From Conchocele bisecta (Eukaryota > Mollusca > Bivalvia > Lucinida > Thyasiridae): 64,000 bases of DNA. The notes under the pieces were generated by a model, which searched no databases, was not told the DNA's origin, and saw only the letters and a program-made list of their open reading frames with translations. The stretch spans positions 372,001 through 436,000 of the forward strand of contig JAQRGA010000042.1 in assembly GCA_029237695.1 (NCBI GenBank), given 5' to 3'. Position numbers and translations under genes: made by a program. Below, in pieces: positions 47,308 to 56,355 of this stretch (position 1 is the stretch's first letter; each line of letters begins with the position of its first letter).

Positions 47308-47647
47308 TTAGTCCGGCACAGTCCCTGATATGCATGGTGTTAGGGATGACGATGCACTACCGCCTGAGAGACAGTAGATGCCGGCGTTTGACGTACCTCC
47401 GTAGCAGTAGCCAGTGTTATTTGCTCCACCGCAACATAGATTATTAATAGCGCCGCCGGTGCTGCACCCCCCCTGTAATGGGTGCGTCCCCATTACCGCA
47501 CATCCCGTCGTCGCTGATATTATTAGCAGCGTGGGATCCTGTGAGGCACTTGCTGGTTGTCGTAATACCACTATAACAAATACTCGCATGAGCTGTATCT
47601 GATATGATAATTAAAACAGGCTTATTGTATTTTGGTTTTTTCTTCAT
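47308..47647 (-). pseudogene. C-x-x-G repeat peptide E, frameshifted at a poly-C tract
   Basis: Begins like peptide D (leader KYNKPVLIIISDTAHASI, then CYSG, CLTG, CGNG). It shifts frame at about 47467-47473, where the plus strand has seven C against six in peptide D. The frame that restores CSTG, CCGG, CYGG, CLSG, CISG and T-V-P-D runs to 47308. The upstream region lacks the conserved TATAAT because the unit ends at 47765. It may be a dead end-copy, or an off-phase copy switchable by slippage; loss of the promoter favours the former. Confidence 0.7.
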
Positions 47648-47782
47648 AACTTATATAGTCCTGTGAACTATTTGTTTTATATACAATAAAAGACAATCAG
47701 GAATAGGGTAATCCTCCTTTAAATTCATTTTTTTCATATCTCTCTTTATAAAAGAAGAGAGCAACTCTTTTTTATTTTTAGT

Positions 47783-48562
47783 TTAATTTACCGATTCCAT
47801 ATATATTGAAGGAATAATTTTGTCATAATCTAATATGTATGCTCCTTTCCTACCGGGTAAATTATGTATTTCATTTCTAATTTGTTTTATCTTATTTATA
47901 TTAGTAATTTTAATTACAGATTCATAATTTCGTCTAAATGCACTTAATGTGAAGTTTGCCGATCCCAAAAAACATACCTTATCATCTATAATAAATATTT
48001 TTGAATGTACAAAAAACTGCATTTTACGTCTTTTTACCTGCTCATAATATGAAGCAAAAAAGATTGGCTTAAGTAAGTAACTATATGCATAATTGAATAT
48101 TTTTATTTTTTTATAATAGCCACCTATGGGAAATAAAATAAGAAGTAAAAAAAGTGAATACAATGAAGTGTATGAGGCATTATAAACAGAAAATATATTA
48201 AATAGAATGAGCAGAGATATTAGTCCTTTAATTACTAAAACTCCTATCTTTTTAGCAGCGTTGGCTTTTTTATTCAGAACTCGTTTCTGTTCTATACATT
48301 TCTTTAAAATATTTATTTGATTCCCCTTACCTTTAACACAGTCTGAATTAGTAAGTAAAGTTACATCAATTCCATTTTTTTGAAGCTTTACAAGTAAGTC
48401 TACATAACTTGCGGACAAATATGGTGAAACTATTGCTATTGATTTTTTAGCATTTAATATTGTATTGTATATTTCTTCTCCAGCATTAAGTCCAATATAT
48501 ATATCAGTGTTTACATTATTTATATTCATTTTAAATTTACCTAATATATTCTGTTTTTCCAT
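47783..48562 (-). CDS. Phospholipase-D-like membrane protein with one HKD motif
   Basis: 259 residues. The N-terminal half has a PLD-like fold start (NAKKSIAIVSPYLSASYVDL) without a catalytic HxK. Two hydrophobic helices follow (about residues 107-150), then a single HKD motif HSKIFIIDDKVCFLGSANFT with the usual downstream NYE. Cardiolipin synthases and PLD nucleases normally carry two HKD motifs, so this may act as a dimer. It lies directly upstream of the peptide cluster on the same strand, but no functional link is evident. The start at ATG 48562 has a weak ribosome binding site. Confidence 0.75.
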   Translation of the reverse strand: MEKQNILGKFKMNINNVNTDIYIGLNAGEEIYNTILNAKKSIAIVSPYLSASYVDLLVKLQKNGIDVTLLTNSDCVKGKGNQINILKKCIEQKRVLNKKANAAKKIGVLVIKGLISLLILFNIFSVYNASYTSLYSLFLLLILFPIGGYYKKIKIFNYAYSYLLKPIFFASYYEQVKRRKMQFFVHSKIFIIDDKVCFLGSANFTLSAFRRNYESVIKITNINKIKQIRNEIHNLPGRKGAYILDYDKIIPSIYMESVN

Positions 48563-48949
48563 TATCTAAAATAGGTTTTTTTTAAAGATATTGTGATATT
48601 ATATATCATATTTTACTATCTATTGCATAGGACTTTTGAATAAAGAAACATTTTTACTTTGCTTTATATATTCACTATTAACAGCCTTTACTCTTTCTAT
48701 ATGTTAAAAACATAGCTTTCATTGCTATATCATTCATTATTTTTTACTTTTTATTATCATTTTTTTAATAAATTATTGAGTATATTATGTTCTAAAATTC
48801 ATGATATTTTTATATCATTAAGTAATTATTTTAAAATATACCTTGTACATAATAATTATTATTCTGAAAATGAAAAAGTCAGAGGAACATGACAAGGGAA
48901 ACTTTCTGTTATTCTCGAAATTGAAGGAATAGAAATAAAAGCAGGTGAT
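48563..48949. other. Gap between the PLD-like gene and the relaxase remnant
   Basis: No gene seen; AT-rich, with eroded sequence toward the relaxase remnant. Confidence 0.3.
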
Positions 48950-49331
48950 AAGAATTTCTAATTAATTAGAAAAAATATTAATCCATTAACAGGAAAAAGC
49001 TTACCCCTAGAAACCGCGAAGGTGGAATTAGATTTTATGATTTTCAATGTTCAGCTCAAAAATCTGTTTCAATAATGGCAATAATATTAAAAGAAGAGCT
49101 ATAATTCAAAAAGAAATGGAAAAGTTTGAAGTAAAAACCGGTCGCAGGCTAGCCATTGAAGAAATGCATATTATAACAAGAAATTCCAAAAATAAAAAGT
49201 TTGCAAAAATAACAGGTAATGAAGTTAGAAAATATCAACTGGAACAACTGGAGCTATATAGTAAATTTTTTCTTATGGATTTAAGAAATAATGCTTTTAA
49301 GTCACATGAAAATCTAACAAAAAATAAATAA
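48950..49331 (+). pseudogene. MobF (TrwC/TraI-type) relaxase remnant
   Basis: In shifting frames the plus strand reads NINPLTGKSL, LTPRNREGG and FYDFQCSAQKSVSIMAI, the hallmark N-terminal block of MobF relaxases (family form L-T-P-R...Y-D-F-x-x-S-A-P-K-S-V-S). A 94-residue open stretch follows (about 49047-49331) with EMEKFEVKTGRR and EVRKYQLEQLELYSKF. The catalytic tyrosines and helicase part are missing. It records a former conjugative or mobilisable element. Confidence 0.7.
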
Positions 49332-49344
49332 AAAGAGGAGAGCA

Positions 49345-49875
49345 ATGAAAAGAATTATAGGAGCTTCGTTATTAATCGTTTTAAATTTTGCTGTAACTAA
49401 TATATATGCAAGCATAAGTGATATTTTCAAAATGGCAAATGATACAGTAAGCCTTGTAGAAAGCAGGTCACAGGGTTTACAAGAAATAAAACAGGTAAAA
49501 AAAACTCATAATGTAACTCACATTAATGCTGATATTTTTAAAAAAATCAATCAGGAATATTTCGAAAATAAAGTAGCTGCATATGCCGATTATAAAGGGA
49601 AATGGTATAAATTTTCAGGCAGAGTCAGTAGTTTAAGCTTTGGATATACGGGCAGCGGTGACAACGTGGTGGTTTACCTTGATATGAATAATAAAAATGG
49701 AGTGCCAAAAAAGTCATCTATATACAATAAAGAGATATCCTGTTACGGAAATCTTGATTTAAATTTTGCAAAATCCCTCAAAAAAAATGATAACGTTACT
49801 GTTACAGGTAAAATAGCAGACAGCCTTACAGATAAAGGTGTTTACTTTGAAAACTGCATGATAGAAAGAAATTAA
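49345..49875 (+). CDS. Secreted OB-fold (tRNA_anti-like) protein
   Basis: 176 residues with a classical signal peptide (MKRIIGASLLIVLNFAVTNIYA). The C-terminal part matches the tRNA_anti-like OB fold: YFENKVAAYADYKGKWYKFSG, a V-V-V-Y-L-D strand, SCYGNLDLNFAKSLKKNDNV and TVTGKIAD. Such domains occur in periplasmic or surface proteins of unknown function; tRNA binding is not implied. A strong AGAGGAGA ribosome binding site. One of few intact genes in this stretch. Confidence 0.7.
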   Translation: MKRIIGASLLIVLNFAVTNIYASISDIFKMANDTVSLVESRSQGLQEIKQVKKTHNVTHINADIFKKINQEYFENKVAAYADYKGKWYKFSGRVSSLSFGYTGSGDNVVVYLDMNNKNGVPKKSSIYNKEISCYGNLDLNFAKSLKKNDNVTVTGKIADSLTDKGVYFENCMIERN

Positions 49876-50881
49876 TCATGGATAAATTTTCGTGGCTTTA
49901 GCTTCATGATATTACTTTTCTGCTGTATGAACTCAGATTTTGGAAAGCGTTATTTTTTGCCGAACTTATGTCTTATTGTTTAACCTATAGGAATAATATA
50001 TTTAAGCACAAAAAACTTAGAATATCATCTTATCAGCTGAGATGTTTATCATATTAAAAAAATAGACAAAAAAGGAATATTATCATCTCCATTCTTCATT
50101 TATTTTATTACTCCATCAGCTAGAGAAGCAACTACAACTTTAGTCAAACTTCTGGCAGAAACTACATTGCAAGAAATAATATAATTCCCCAAAAGATGAC
50201 TCTTCTGATGGGAAAAAACCTATATAGAACTGAAAGTATACTGCCTGTATTCATCGTATTTCTCTTTAAGGTAACCATAGTTTTATCAACTTTACCTCTA
50301 TTCTATCGGCATTTTGGCATAGAATAGAGCAATATCTTTTATAGTTTTTCTTTCGTTAAATTTCTCTGTAAGCTTTACTATTCTTTTCCTGAGTCCATCG
50401 TTTCCACAAGTTGGCAGGTCTGGATTTTTTCTTTTTTAATTATAGGCTTAAAAATTACAAAAAAGAATGATTTTAGACTGTTTATTTTGGTCTGATCGAC
50501 GCGGTCTGGGTGAAATGACTTTTTGTGAATACAAAAAGAAAAAGCTTGATTTAGGAACGTATGGCAAAGAGGTCGAATGACCTCGGGAAACATCTCGAGG
50601 AGTATTACATTATTATTTATAAACATGACCCTTTAGTCATCCATAAAAAATGGGTGGGTACTGGGACTGATGAACTCAGAGGGTATTTATAGAAAATAAT
50701 TAAGGTTGGATTCAATTAGGAGAGTTATAAAACTTTACAAACTAATTAAACAGCTGTAAAAAATGTACTCTATTTATGGTGATAACATTCTTGTTATTTA
50801 TTTAAATAAATAAGAAACTTTTATTAAAGAAGCACTATTTTCTGTCCGTGACGCATAAATGTACATTTCTAATAAAAATAT
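49876..50881. other. 1-kb gap of eroded sequence
   Basis: No gene recognised. Minus-strand frames near 50378-50626 and plus-strand scraps near 50030-50190 (including TLVKLLAETTLQEII) are stop-broken and match nothing I can name. Confidence 0.3.
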
Positions 50882-51016
50882 CAGGATTTAGAAAATAAAC
50901 TTAGACTTGATGAAGATATATTTATTGTATAGAAACTGGATAGATTAAGGCAAAGTGTTAAAGCGGTTCTTAATTTGGTTGAAGATTTTGCAGAAGGAGG
51001 AAAGATACTTGGGTAA
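50882..51016 (+). pseudogene. Second serine recombinase remnant
   Basis: Reads QDLENKLRLDEDIFIV, stop, KLDRLRQSVKAVLNLVEDFA and EGGKILG, stop. This is the K-L-D-R-L-x-R-S segment of Tn3-type resolvases. Only about 45 codons, with stops. A different branch from the remnant at 42236. Confidence 0.65.
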
Positions 51017-51400
51017 AAAATAATATCATCAAAGTTAGATATGGTTAAAAAATCATTGCAGGACAGAATACGTCCAAAATAGATCTCTGAAAGCTTAAAT
51101 ATTTTTATACCGTAATAAATGGTGGTGTTTCCAAAGTCTACCCCTATATTTAAAAATGGGCTATACTTTTAAGAAACTGAAATGATGGTTTATTTTATGA
51201 TAAATTTTAGTGATAGATTAGAATGCATATAATTTAATTTACACAATTATTTAAAGCGATCTATAATCTCTACTACCAGCATTAAATATACTCATAATCT
51301 TTTAAAACTTATCAAGGCTACTGAGATTCAAATTAATGAGGATGAGAAAAAAATATTAGGAATATTATCATGAACAGTTATAAAATATTAGTGGAGATAA
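51017..51400. other. Gap upstream of the SIR2 gene
   Basis: No complete gene. At 51300-51372 a frame ends KATEIQINEDEKKILGILS, probably the tail of a lost gene. The SIR2 gene promoter should be here. Confidence 0.35.
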
Positions 51401-54400
51401 ATGAACTCTAAAACAAGTATTGACGAATTACCAGATCTTCCCGAAGATATAAGAGATGCTATTAATAAAAAAACTTTAGCTGTTTTTATAGGAGCTGGAG
51501 TATCAAGATTAGTTGGGTGTGAAGGATGGGACTCTTTAGCTAAAAGATTATTAAAGAAATGCTATTCTGAAAAAATTATTAATTTTAAAGAGTATGATAC
51601 TCTTTTGGGAAATTCAGATCATAAAAAAATTATAACAATTTGTTATCATTTGTTTGAAGAAAGTAAAAACGAAAAATGTTTTTATGATGAGATGAAAAAG
51701 GCCTTAAAAGAAGGTGATAATGATGTTAAAATACCAAATATTTATGATTATATATTTAAATTAAGAGGATTGTTTATAACAACTAATGCAGATACCCATT
51801 TTGATAGAATATTTAATAAAAAATATATAATTGATAAGTTTGATACAACTAATATTAATTCAGGAAATTTATATCATATTCATGGTTCAATTAAAGATAA
51901 AAAATCTTTAATATTTACATTACCAGAATATATGAAAAGATATTCTGATACTGTTTTTAGGGAGTTTTTAACGAAGATTTTTACTGAATATACTGTTCTT
52001 TTCTTAGGATATGGTTTGGCAGAGTTTGAAATTTTAGAGTTTATCCTTAATTATAAAGATCCTTTGTCAAAAAAAAAGCATATAAGACATCATATATTAC
52101 TTCCATTTTACAAAGATGAGTCTAATATAATGAAATATGAAAAATCATATTATAATGACTTGGGAATCAATCTTATAGGATACGAAAAAAATTCAAAGGG
52201 CTATCATCAATTAATTGATGTTATTGCTAATTGGAGTAAAGAAATTAATAATATTACAACTTACTTATATAAAGCTGCTGATAAAATTGACAAGGCTATA
52301 GAGTCTGAAAATAACATATCTGAAATTCTTCAAATAATAAAAAATGATAAAGGATTAGAAAATTATTTTTTTAAAAAACTTGGTAAAAATGCGTCTAAAC
52401 CATTAGAATGGCTAGAACAATTATATAAAAAGGGATATTTTAATCCAAATCATAACCCAAAACATGAAGTATTTCAGAATACAGAGTTATGGAATGTTTT
52501 GGATTCTCTAATAAACATGTCTAAGAAGAATAAAGAAACTCATACAGCTGAAGTTTCGAATAAATTAAAACTTATTGTAGATGAAATTATTTTATCTAAT
52601 AAAAATGACAAAGAAATGAGAAATTATAGAACCGAGTGTAAATTGCTCGATATTATATCTTATTTTCCTATAGAATTGATCACATCAGAATATATTAAAT
52701 TTATAAAAATATTAGCATACTCCAAGCCACCTGCACCTATTGCTCAAACATTAGGTAAACTGTTTCTACCAAAATTAATTGAAACAAAATCTACTCCTCT
52801 AATTTTAGAACTTCTCCCAATTATATTAGATTTCAAAAAAAATTCTACAAAGACAAAGTTATATGAATATAATTCGATATTAGGAGACTATAACTTAAAA
52901 GAGATTCTTAATAACAATAAAGAAATTAGTAATCTTTGCGTTGTTAAAGCTGTTGATATTGCCATTAAAAAAATAAAGGCTATTTTGAGTGAAGATAAAT
53001 CAAAATTTAATGCAATTTATATACCTGCCATAGAAGATCATGAGCAAACAAATTCTCCATGGAAATATGAGTGTCAAATTGTATATTTTATTAGGAATAT
53101 TTTGAAACTATCCCATCCTGATACAATAAAAACATTAGTGAAGAGTTTAGTGGAAGAAGAAGAAGAAGATTTATTCAAAAGAATTGGATTTTACATTATT
53201 AATTTTCATTATCCTTCACTAAAGAGTATTCTGTGGGATTTAAAGAAAAACCCTCTTAACATTTCTACTATTCATGAATTATACGAGTTGTTAGAGAAAA
53301 ATTGTAAAAATTTTAGTACGGATGAGTTAGATAAAATTTTAAATTGGATTGAGACAATTACTAGATATGATTCTGAAAATGAAATTACTAAAGCTTATTA
53401 TAAAAAAGAGTGGTTAATGGCACTTTTAAATAGAGATGATAAAAAGGTTAAAGATAAATATGAGTTCTATAAATCAATAAATAAAAGAGAAATTAAATAT
53501 CCGGGATTTCATAATTATCATCAGATCTATTCTCCTACAATGAAAAGCCCTATTGATGAGGATGATTTTATCAAAAAGGATAATATTGAGATTAGCAAAT
53601 ATATGAATAATTATACAAAAAAACCTGAAAACTTAACCAGCATAAGTCTAGGATTAGCATTTAGAAAAATTGTAATCAATAACCCTTCTAAGTTTTCAAA
53701 TGATATTGAACCATTTTTGAATATTCACATAGAATACCAATGTGAGTATTTAAGAGGATTATATGAGGCATGCAATACCAATAAGAATATTAAGAAGATT
53801 AATTGGAGTGAACTGTTAAAATTTATGGAACAATTAATTGATGATAAAAAGTTCCGCTCAGTTGACGATAATAAATCTAGTTTCAAGGAACAAATAGTGT
53901 TCCTTCTTTCCCAGATAATTGACAATGGAAGTCAATCAGATGTTTTTTCAAAAGAGCTACTAGATTTGGCAATGGAAATCCTTCTCAAGCTACTAAATAA
54001 AGCTGAAAGTACTCAAATTACAGATGATATAAATTTAGTAAGAAAAGCACGAAACTCCCCTAAGGGTGAGGTATATGCTGTATTAATTCATTGCTCCTTA
54101 CTATATGCCAAATTATATAAGGTAGACCATTCTGATAAGTGGATCCAGAAAATAGGAAACGAATTATCGGAAAGGTTAAATAATAAATCAACTGAGCGAG
54201 ATATAGTCTTATATGTAATCCTTGGGGGGCATTTTAATAATTTATGTTATCTAAATAGTAAATGGTCAAAAGATAACGTAGATAAAATATTTGATATGGA
54301 AAGTGAGCCATATTGGGAAGCTTCATTTTCTTCATATTTATTGATGTCATCAACAGTTTTTCAATCTACATATGAACTTTTAAGGAGGCACTATGAAGAA

Positions 54401-55027
54401 GGTCTAAACTATACCTTTAAGGACACAGAAGTTACGAATAAATTAGTGCAGTGCATAGTTATTAGTTATCTTGATGGACCGGATAAATTAGATAATAAAG
54501 AAGATTTAATATTTAAGTTAATAGAAAAATTTAATACAAATCATATTGAAAATTTAATTAATTTTGTTAGGGGTTTTAAAAGTAAAAATGATACTGAACA
54601 AAAAAAACTAAAATCACTATGGGGAAAATTAGTTTTAAAGCTAGAAGAAGCAACAGATACTAAAGAATATAAAAAAATCAAAGTGAATCTATATAGGTGG
54701 TTATCGATAGTAGATGAAATTGATAAAGAAATATATGGTTATTTATTAAAATTCATTAAAGAAATGGAAGATAATTTTGACTTAGTTCTATTTATTAAAT
54801 CGCTTTATACTCATGTAAGTAAAACTCCAAAGTTTGTAGGTGAAGTCTTTTTAAAAATACTTGATTCTGAGTTATACCCGACTGATAACAAAGAAGATAT
54901 TATTTTTATAGTCAAGAATCTCTATGAATCAAAAGAAAAAGAGTTAGCAAATAAGATTTGTAACATCTACCTTTTAAAATTGGGGGATTCCTTTTTGCGA
55001 AATGTATATGAAACCAACAATTGTTAA
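51401..55027 (+). CDS. Large SIR2-domain protein, probable anti-phage NADase
   Basis: 1208 residues, one unbroken frame behind GTGGAGA. N-terminal SIR2_2-type domain (about 20-280): nucleotide loop VFIGAGVSRLVG (GAGVS at 31-35), TTNADTHFDR with the candidate catalytic Asn129, and YHIHGSIKDK with candidate catalytic His161. An FLGYGLAEFEI motif follows at 201-211. The remaining 900 residues look helical and charged, without a P-loop, signal or membrane segment, consistent with a repeat-built sensor. Family knowledge: defence proteins such as DSR1/DSR2 and Avs5 use this SIR2 domain to deplete NAD+ on phage sensing. No HerA or Argonaute gene is adjacent. Intact while all neighbours have decayed. 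Confidence 0.85.
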   Translation: MNSKTSIDELPDLPEDIRDAINKKTLAVFIGAGVSRLVGCEGWDSLAKRLLKKCYSEKIINFKEYDTLLGNSDHKKIITICYHLFEESKNEKCFYDEMKKALKEGDNDVKIPNIYDYIFKLRGLFITTNADTHFDRIFNKKYIIDKFDTTNINSGNLYHIHGSIKDKKSLIFTLPEYMKRYSDTVFREFLTKIFTEYTVLFLGYGLAEFEILEFILNYKDPLSKKKHIRHHILLPFYKDESNIMKYEKSYYNDLGINLIGYEKNSKGYHQLIDVIANWSKEINNITTYLYKAADKIDKAIESENNISEILQIIKNDKGLENYFFKKLGKNASKPLEWLEQLYKKGYFNPNHNPKHEVFQNTELWNVLDSLINMSKKNKETHTAEVSNKLKLIVDEIILSNKNDKEMRNYRTECKLLDIISYFPIELITSEYIKFIKILAYSKPPAPIAQTLGKLFLPKLIETKSTPLILELLPIILDFKKNSTKTKLYEYNSILGDYNLKEILNNNKEISNLCVVKAVDIAIKKIKAILSEDKSKFNAIYIPAIEDHEQTNSPWKYECQIVYFIRNILKLSHPDTIKTLVKSLVEEEEEDLFKRIGFYIINFHYPSLKSILWDLKKNPLNISTIHELYELLEKNCKNFSTDELDKILNWIETITRYDSENEITKAYYKKEWLMALLNRDDKKVKDKYEFYKSINKREIKYPGFHNYHQIYSPTMKSPIDEDDFIKKDNIEISKYMNNYTKKPENLTSISLGLAFRKIVINNPSKFSNDIEPFLNIHIEYQCEYLRGLYEACNTNKNIKKINWSELLKFMEQLIDDKKFRSVDDNKSSFKEQIVFLLSQIIDNGSQSDVFSKELLDLAMEILLKLLNKAESTQITDDINLVRKARNSPKGEVYAVLIHCSLLYAKLYKVDHSDKWIQKIGNELSERLNNKSTERDIVLYVILGGHFNNLCYLNSKWSKDNVDKIFDMESEPYWEASFSSYLLMSSTVFQSTYELLRRHYEEGLNYTFKDTEVTNKLVQCIVISYLDGPDKLDNKEDLIFKLIEKFNTNHIENLINFVRGFKSKNDTEQKKLKSLWGKLVLKLEEATDTKEYKKIKVNLYRWLSIVDEIDKEIYGYLLKFIKEMEDNFDLVLFIKSLYTHVSKTPKFVGEVFLKILDSELYPTDNKEDIIFIVKNLYESKEKELANKICNIYLLKLGDSFLRNVYETNNC

Positions 55028-55401
55028 GCTGGCAGCATTTTTAAAGTAACTGAGGTCGAGCGGGAGCAATGTATGGCCAAATTGATGTTCTACTAAGTTA
55101 ATAAAGCGAACAATTTCTTTACTTTTAAAAATTGTTTTTATGAAAATTTGATATGTAAGAGTTTCAACACTTGAGCAAAATTTAAATTTATAAATCAATT
55201 CATTGAAAAAAATTGGATACAAAAAAATAATTACAGATTAAATATCAGGTTCTGTTGCTGATTGCCCTAGTTTATCTAAGTTTAATCATATTTTACGAAG
55301 CATAACTCAAGAGTTACTTGGATTTAGTTGCAAAAATTAAGTTATTTACTATAATTTGTTATGATAATTATGCTATATTTAATCTCCATAAGGGAATTCA
55401 A
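55028..55401. other. Gap between the SIR2 and SIMPL genes
   Basis: No gene or structured element recognised. An in-frame extension of the next gene reaches 55318 but has no ribosome binding site. Confidence 0.35.
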
Positions 55402-56103
55402 ATGAATGTAAAGACATCAATAATTTTAGGACTTTTTATCGCTTTAGGACTCTCTTTTATGGGATATACTCTGGGGAAAGACATAATTGAATTTAAATTA
55501 TTAGATAGAAGTGTAAAAGTAAAAGGACTATCTCAAAAAGAGATGAAAGCCAATATCGTTATATGGCCTATAAGTTATATGCAGACAGGTAATGATTTAA
55601 CTTATATATATGAGAGTTTAGAAAAAGATACCAAAATGATTTATACTTTTTTAGAAACTAAAGGCTTTAACAAAGATGAAATAACACTGTCAGCTCCAAT
55701 TGTTATAGATAAAATAGCACGAAACTATAGTAATATTAAATTTCGATATAGTGCGACATCAGTTCTTACAATATATACAGAAAATATAGATCTGGCACGA
55801 GAAAGCATGACTCAAATAACAAAATTAGGTAAAAAAGGAGTTTCTTTTCATGGAAATTACTATAATAATAAAACTGAATATATATTTACAAAACTAAATG
55901 ATATAAAACCTGAGATGATAGAAGAATCTACAAAAAATGCACGAGCATCTGCCAAAAAATTTGCTGAAGATTCTCAAAGTAAACTGGGAAAAATTAAAAA
56001 AGCAAACCAAGGACAGTTTACTATAACTGCAAGAGATAAAAACACACCTTATATAAAACGTATAAGAGTTGTTTCTACTATCGAATATTATCTCTCAGAT
56101 TAA
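55402..56103 (+). CDS. SIMPL (DUF541) domain protein, membrane anchored
   Basis: 233 residues from ATG 55402, which has AAGGGA upstream. One N-terminal membrane segment (NVKTSIILGLFIALGLSFMG) puts the rest outside the cytoplasm. The body is a SIMPL domain: KVKGLSQKEMKANIVIWPIS, then FNKDEITLSAPIVIDK, and the KNARASAKKFAEDSQSKLG helix. SIMPL proteins are periplasmic, of uncertain role (in E. coli YggE is linked to oxidative stress). Intact. Confidence 0.8.
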   Translation: MNVKTSIILGLFIALGLSFMGYTLGKDIIEFKLLDRSVKVKGLSQKEMKANIVIWPISYMQTGNDLTYIYESLEKDTKMIYTFLETKGFNKDEITLSAPIVIDKIARNYSNIKFRYSATSVLTIYTENIDLARESMTQITKLGKKGVSFHGNYYNNKTEYIFTKLNDIKPEMIEESTKNARASAKKFAEDSQSKLGKIKKANQGQFTITARDKNTPYIKRIRVVSTIEYYLSD

Positions 56104-56202
56104 AATTTATATAGATTGGAGCTATTCATTTTTATCATCACTAATTTTTATATAGTCAACTAAAATTAACAATCCAGTTTTTCCGATCTTTACTAGAGGT
56201 GA

Positions 56203-56355
56203 ATGAACTACCCGCCCGCGTGATATGTAACACTTACGTCGAACCGGGAGAAGAGATTAGTGAAATGAACTACCCGCCCGCGTGATATGTAACAAATGGG
56301 TTTAGCTTTTTTGTTTATTTCCGAAATGAACTACCCGCCCGCGTGATATGTAACA
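56203..56355. repeat. Three exact 30-bp repeats at regular spacing at the tnpB 3' end
   Basis: A 30-bp sequence beginning ATGAACTACCCGCCCGCG occurs at 56203-56232, 56265-56294 and 56326-56355, separated by 32 and 31 nt of unrelated sequence. It is GC-rich unlike its surroundings. The right-hand copy is inside the 3' end of the tnpB frame; on the minus strand the repeats follow tnpB in order. Likeliest reading: three right ends of the IS605-type element, each followed by a different flank. Confidence 0.85.

Larger units (their letters stand above)
44920..47765. repeat. Tandem amplification: three full units and one partial unit
   Basis: Each unit holds the 3' end of the convergent ORF, a terminator-like hairpin, one C-x-x-G peptide gene on the minus strand and its leader/promoter. 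Units run about 44920-45648, 45649-46418, 46419-47139 and 47140-47765 (the last lacks the promoter). At each join, a GCAATTTCTAAG leader-side sequence meets the TTTTATCATAAC ORF-side sequence. The original parts share AATTTC-AAGTT there, so the first duplication used a short homology. Units differ mostly inside the peptide genes. Confidence 0.85.

Noticed and set aside
43432..47647. Metallothionein or ferredoxin-like proteins
   Set aside because: Cys are evenly spread as C-x-x-G rather than in metal-cluster spacings, and a conserved separate leader is not expected for those families.
56203..56355. A genuine three-repeat CRISPR array
   Set aside because: No cas genes are near, and the repeat overlaps the 3' end of a tnpB pseudogene, which explains it better as IS605-type ends.
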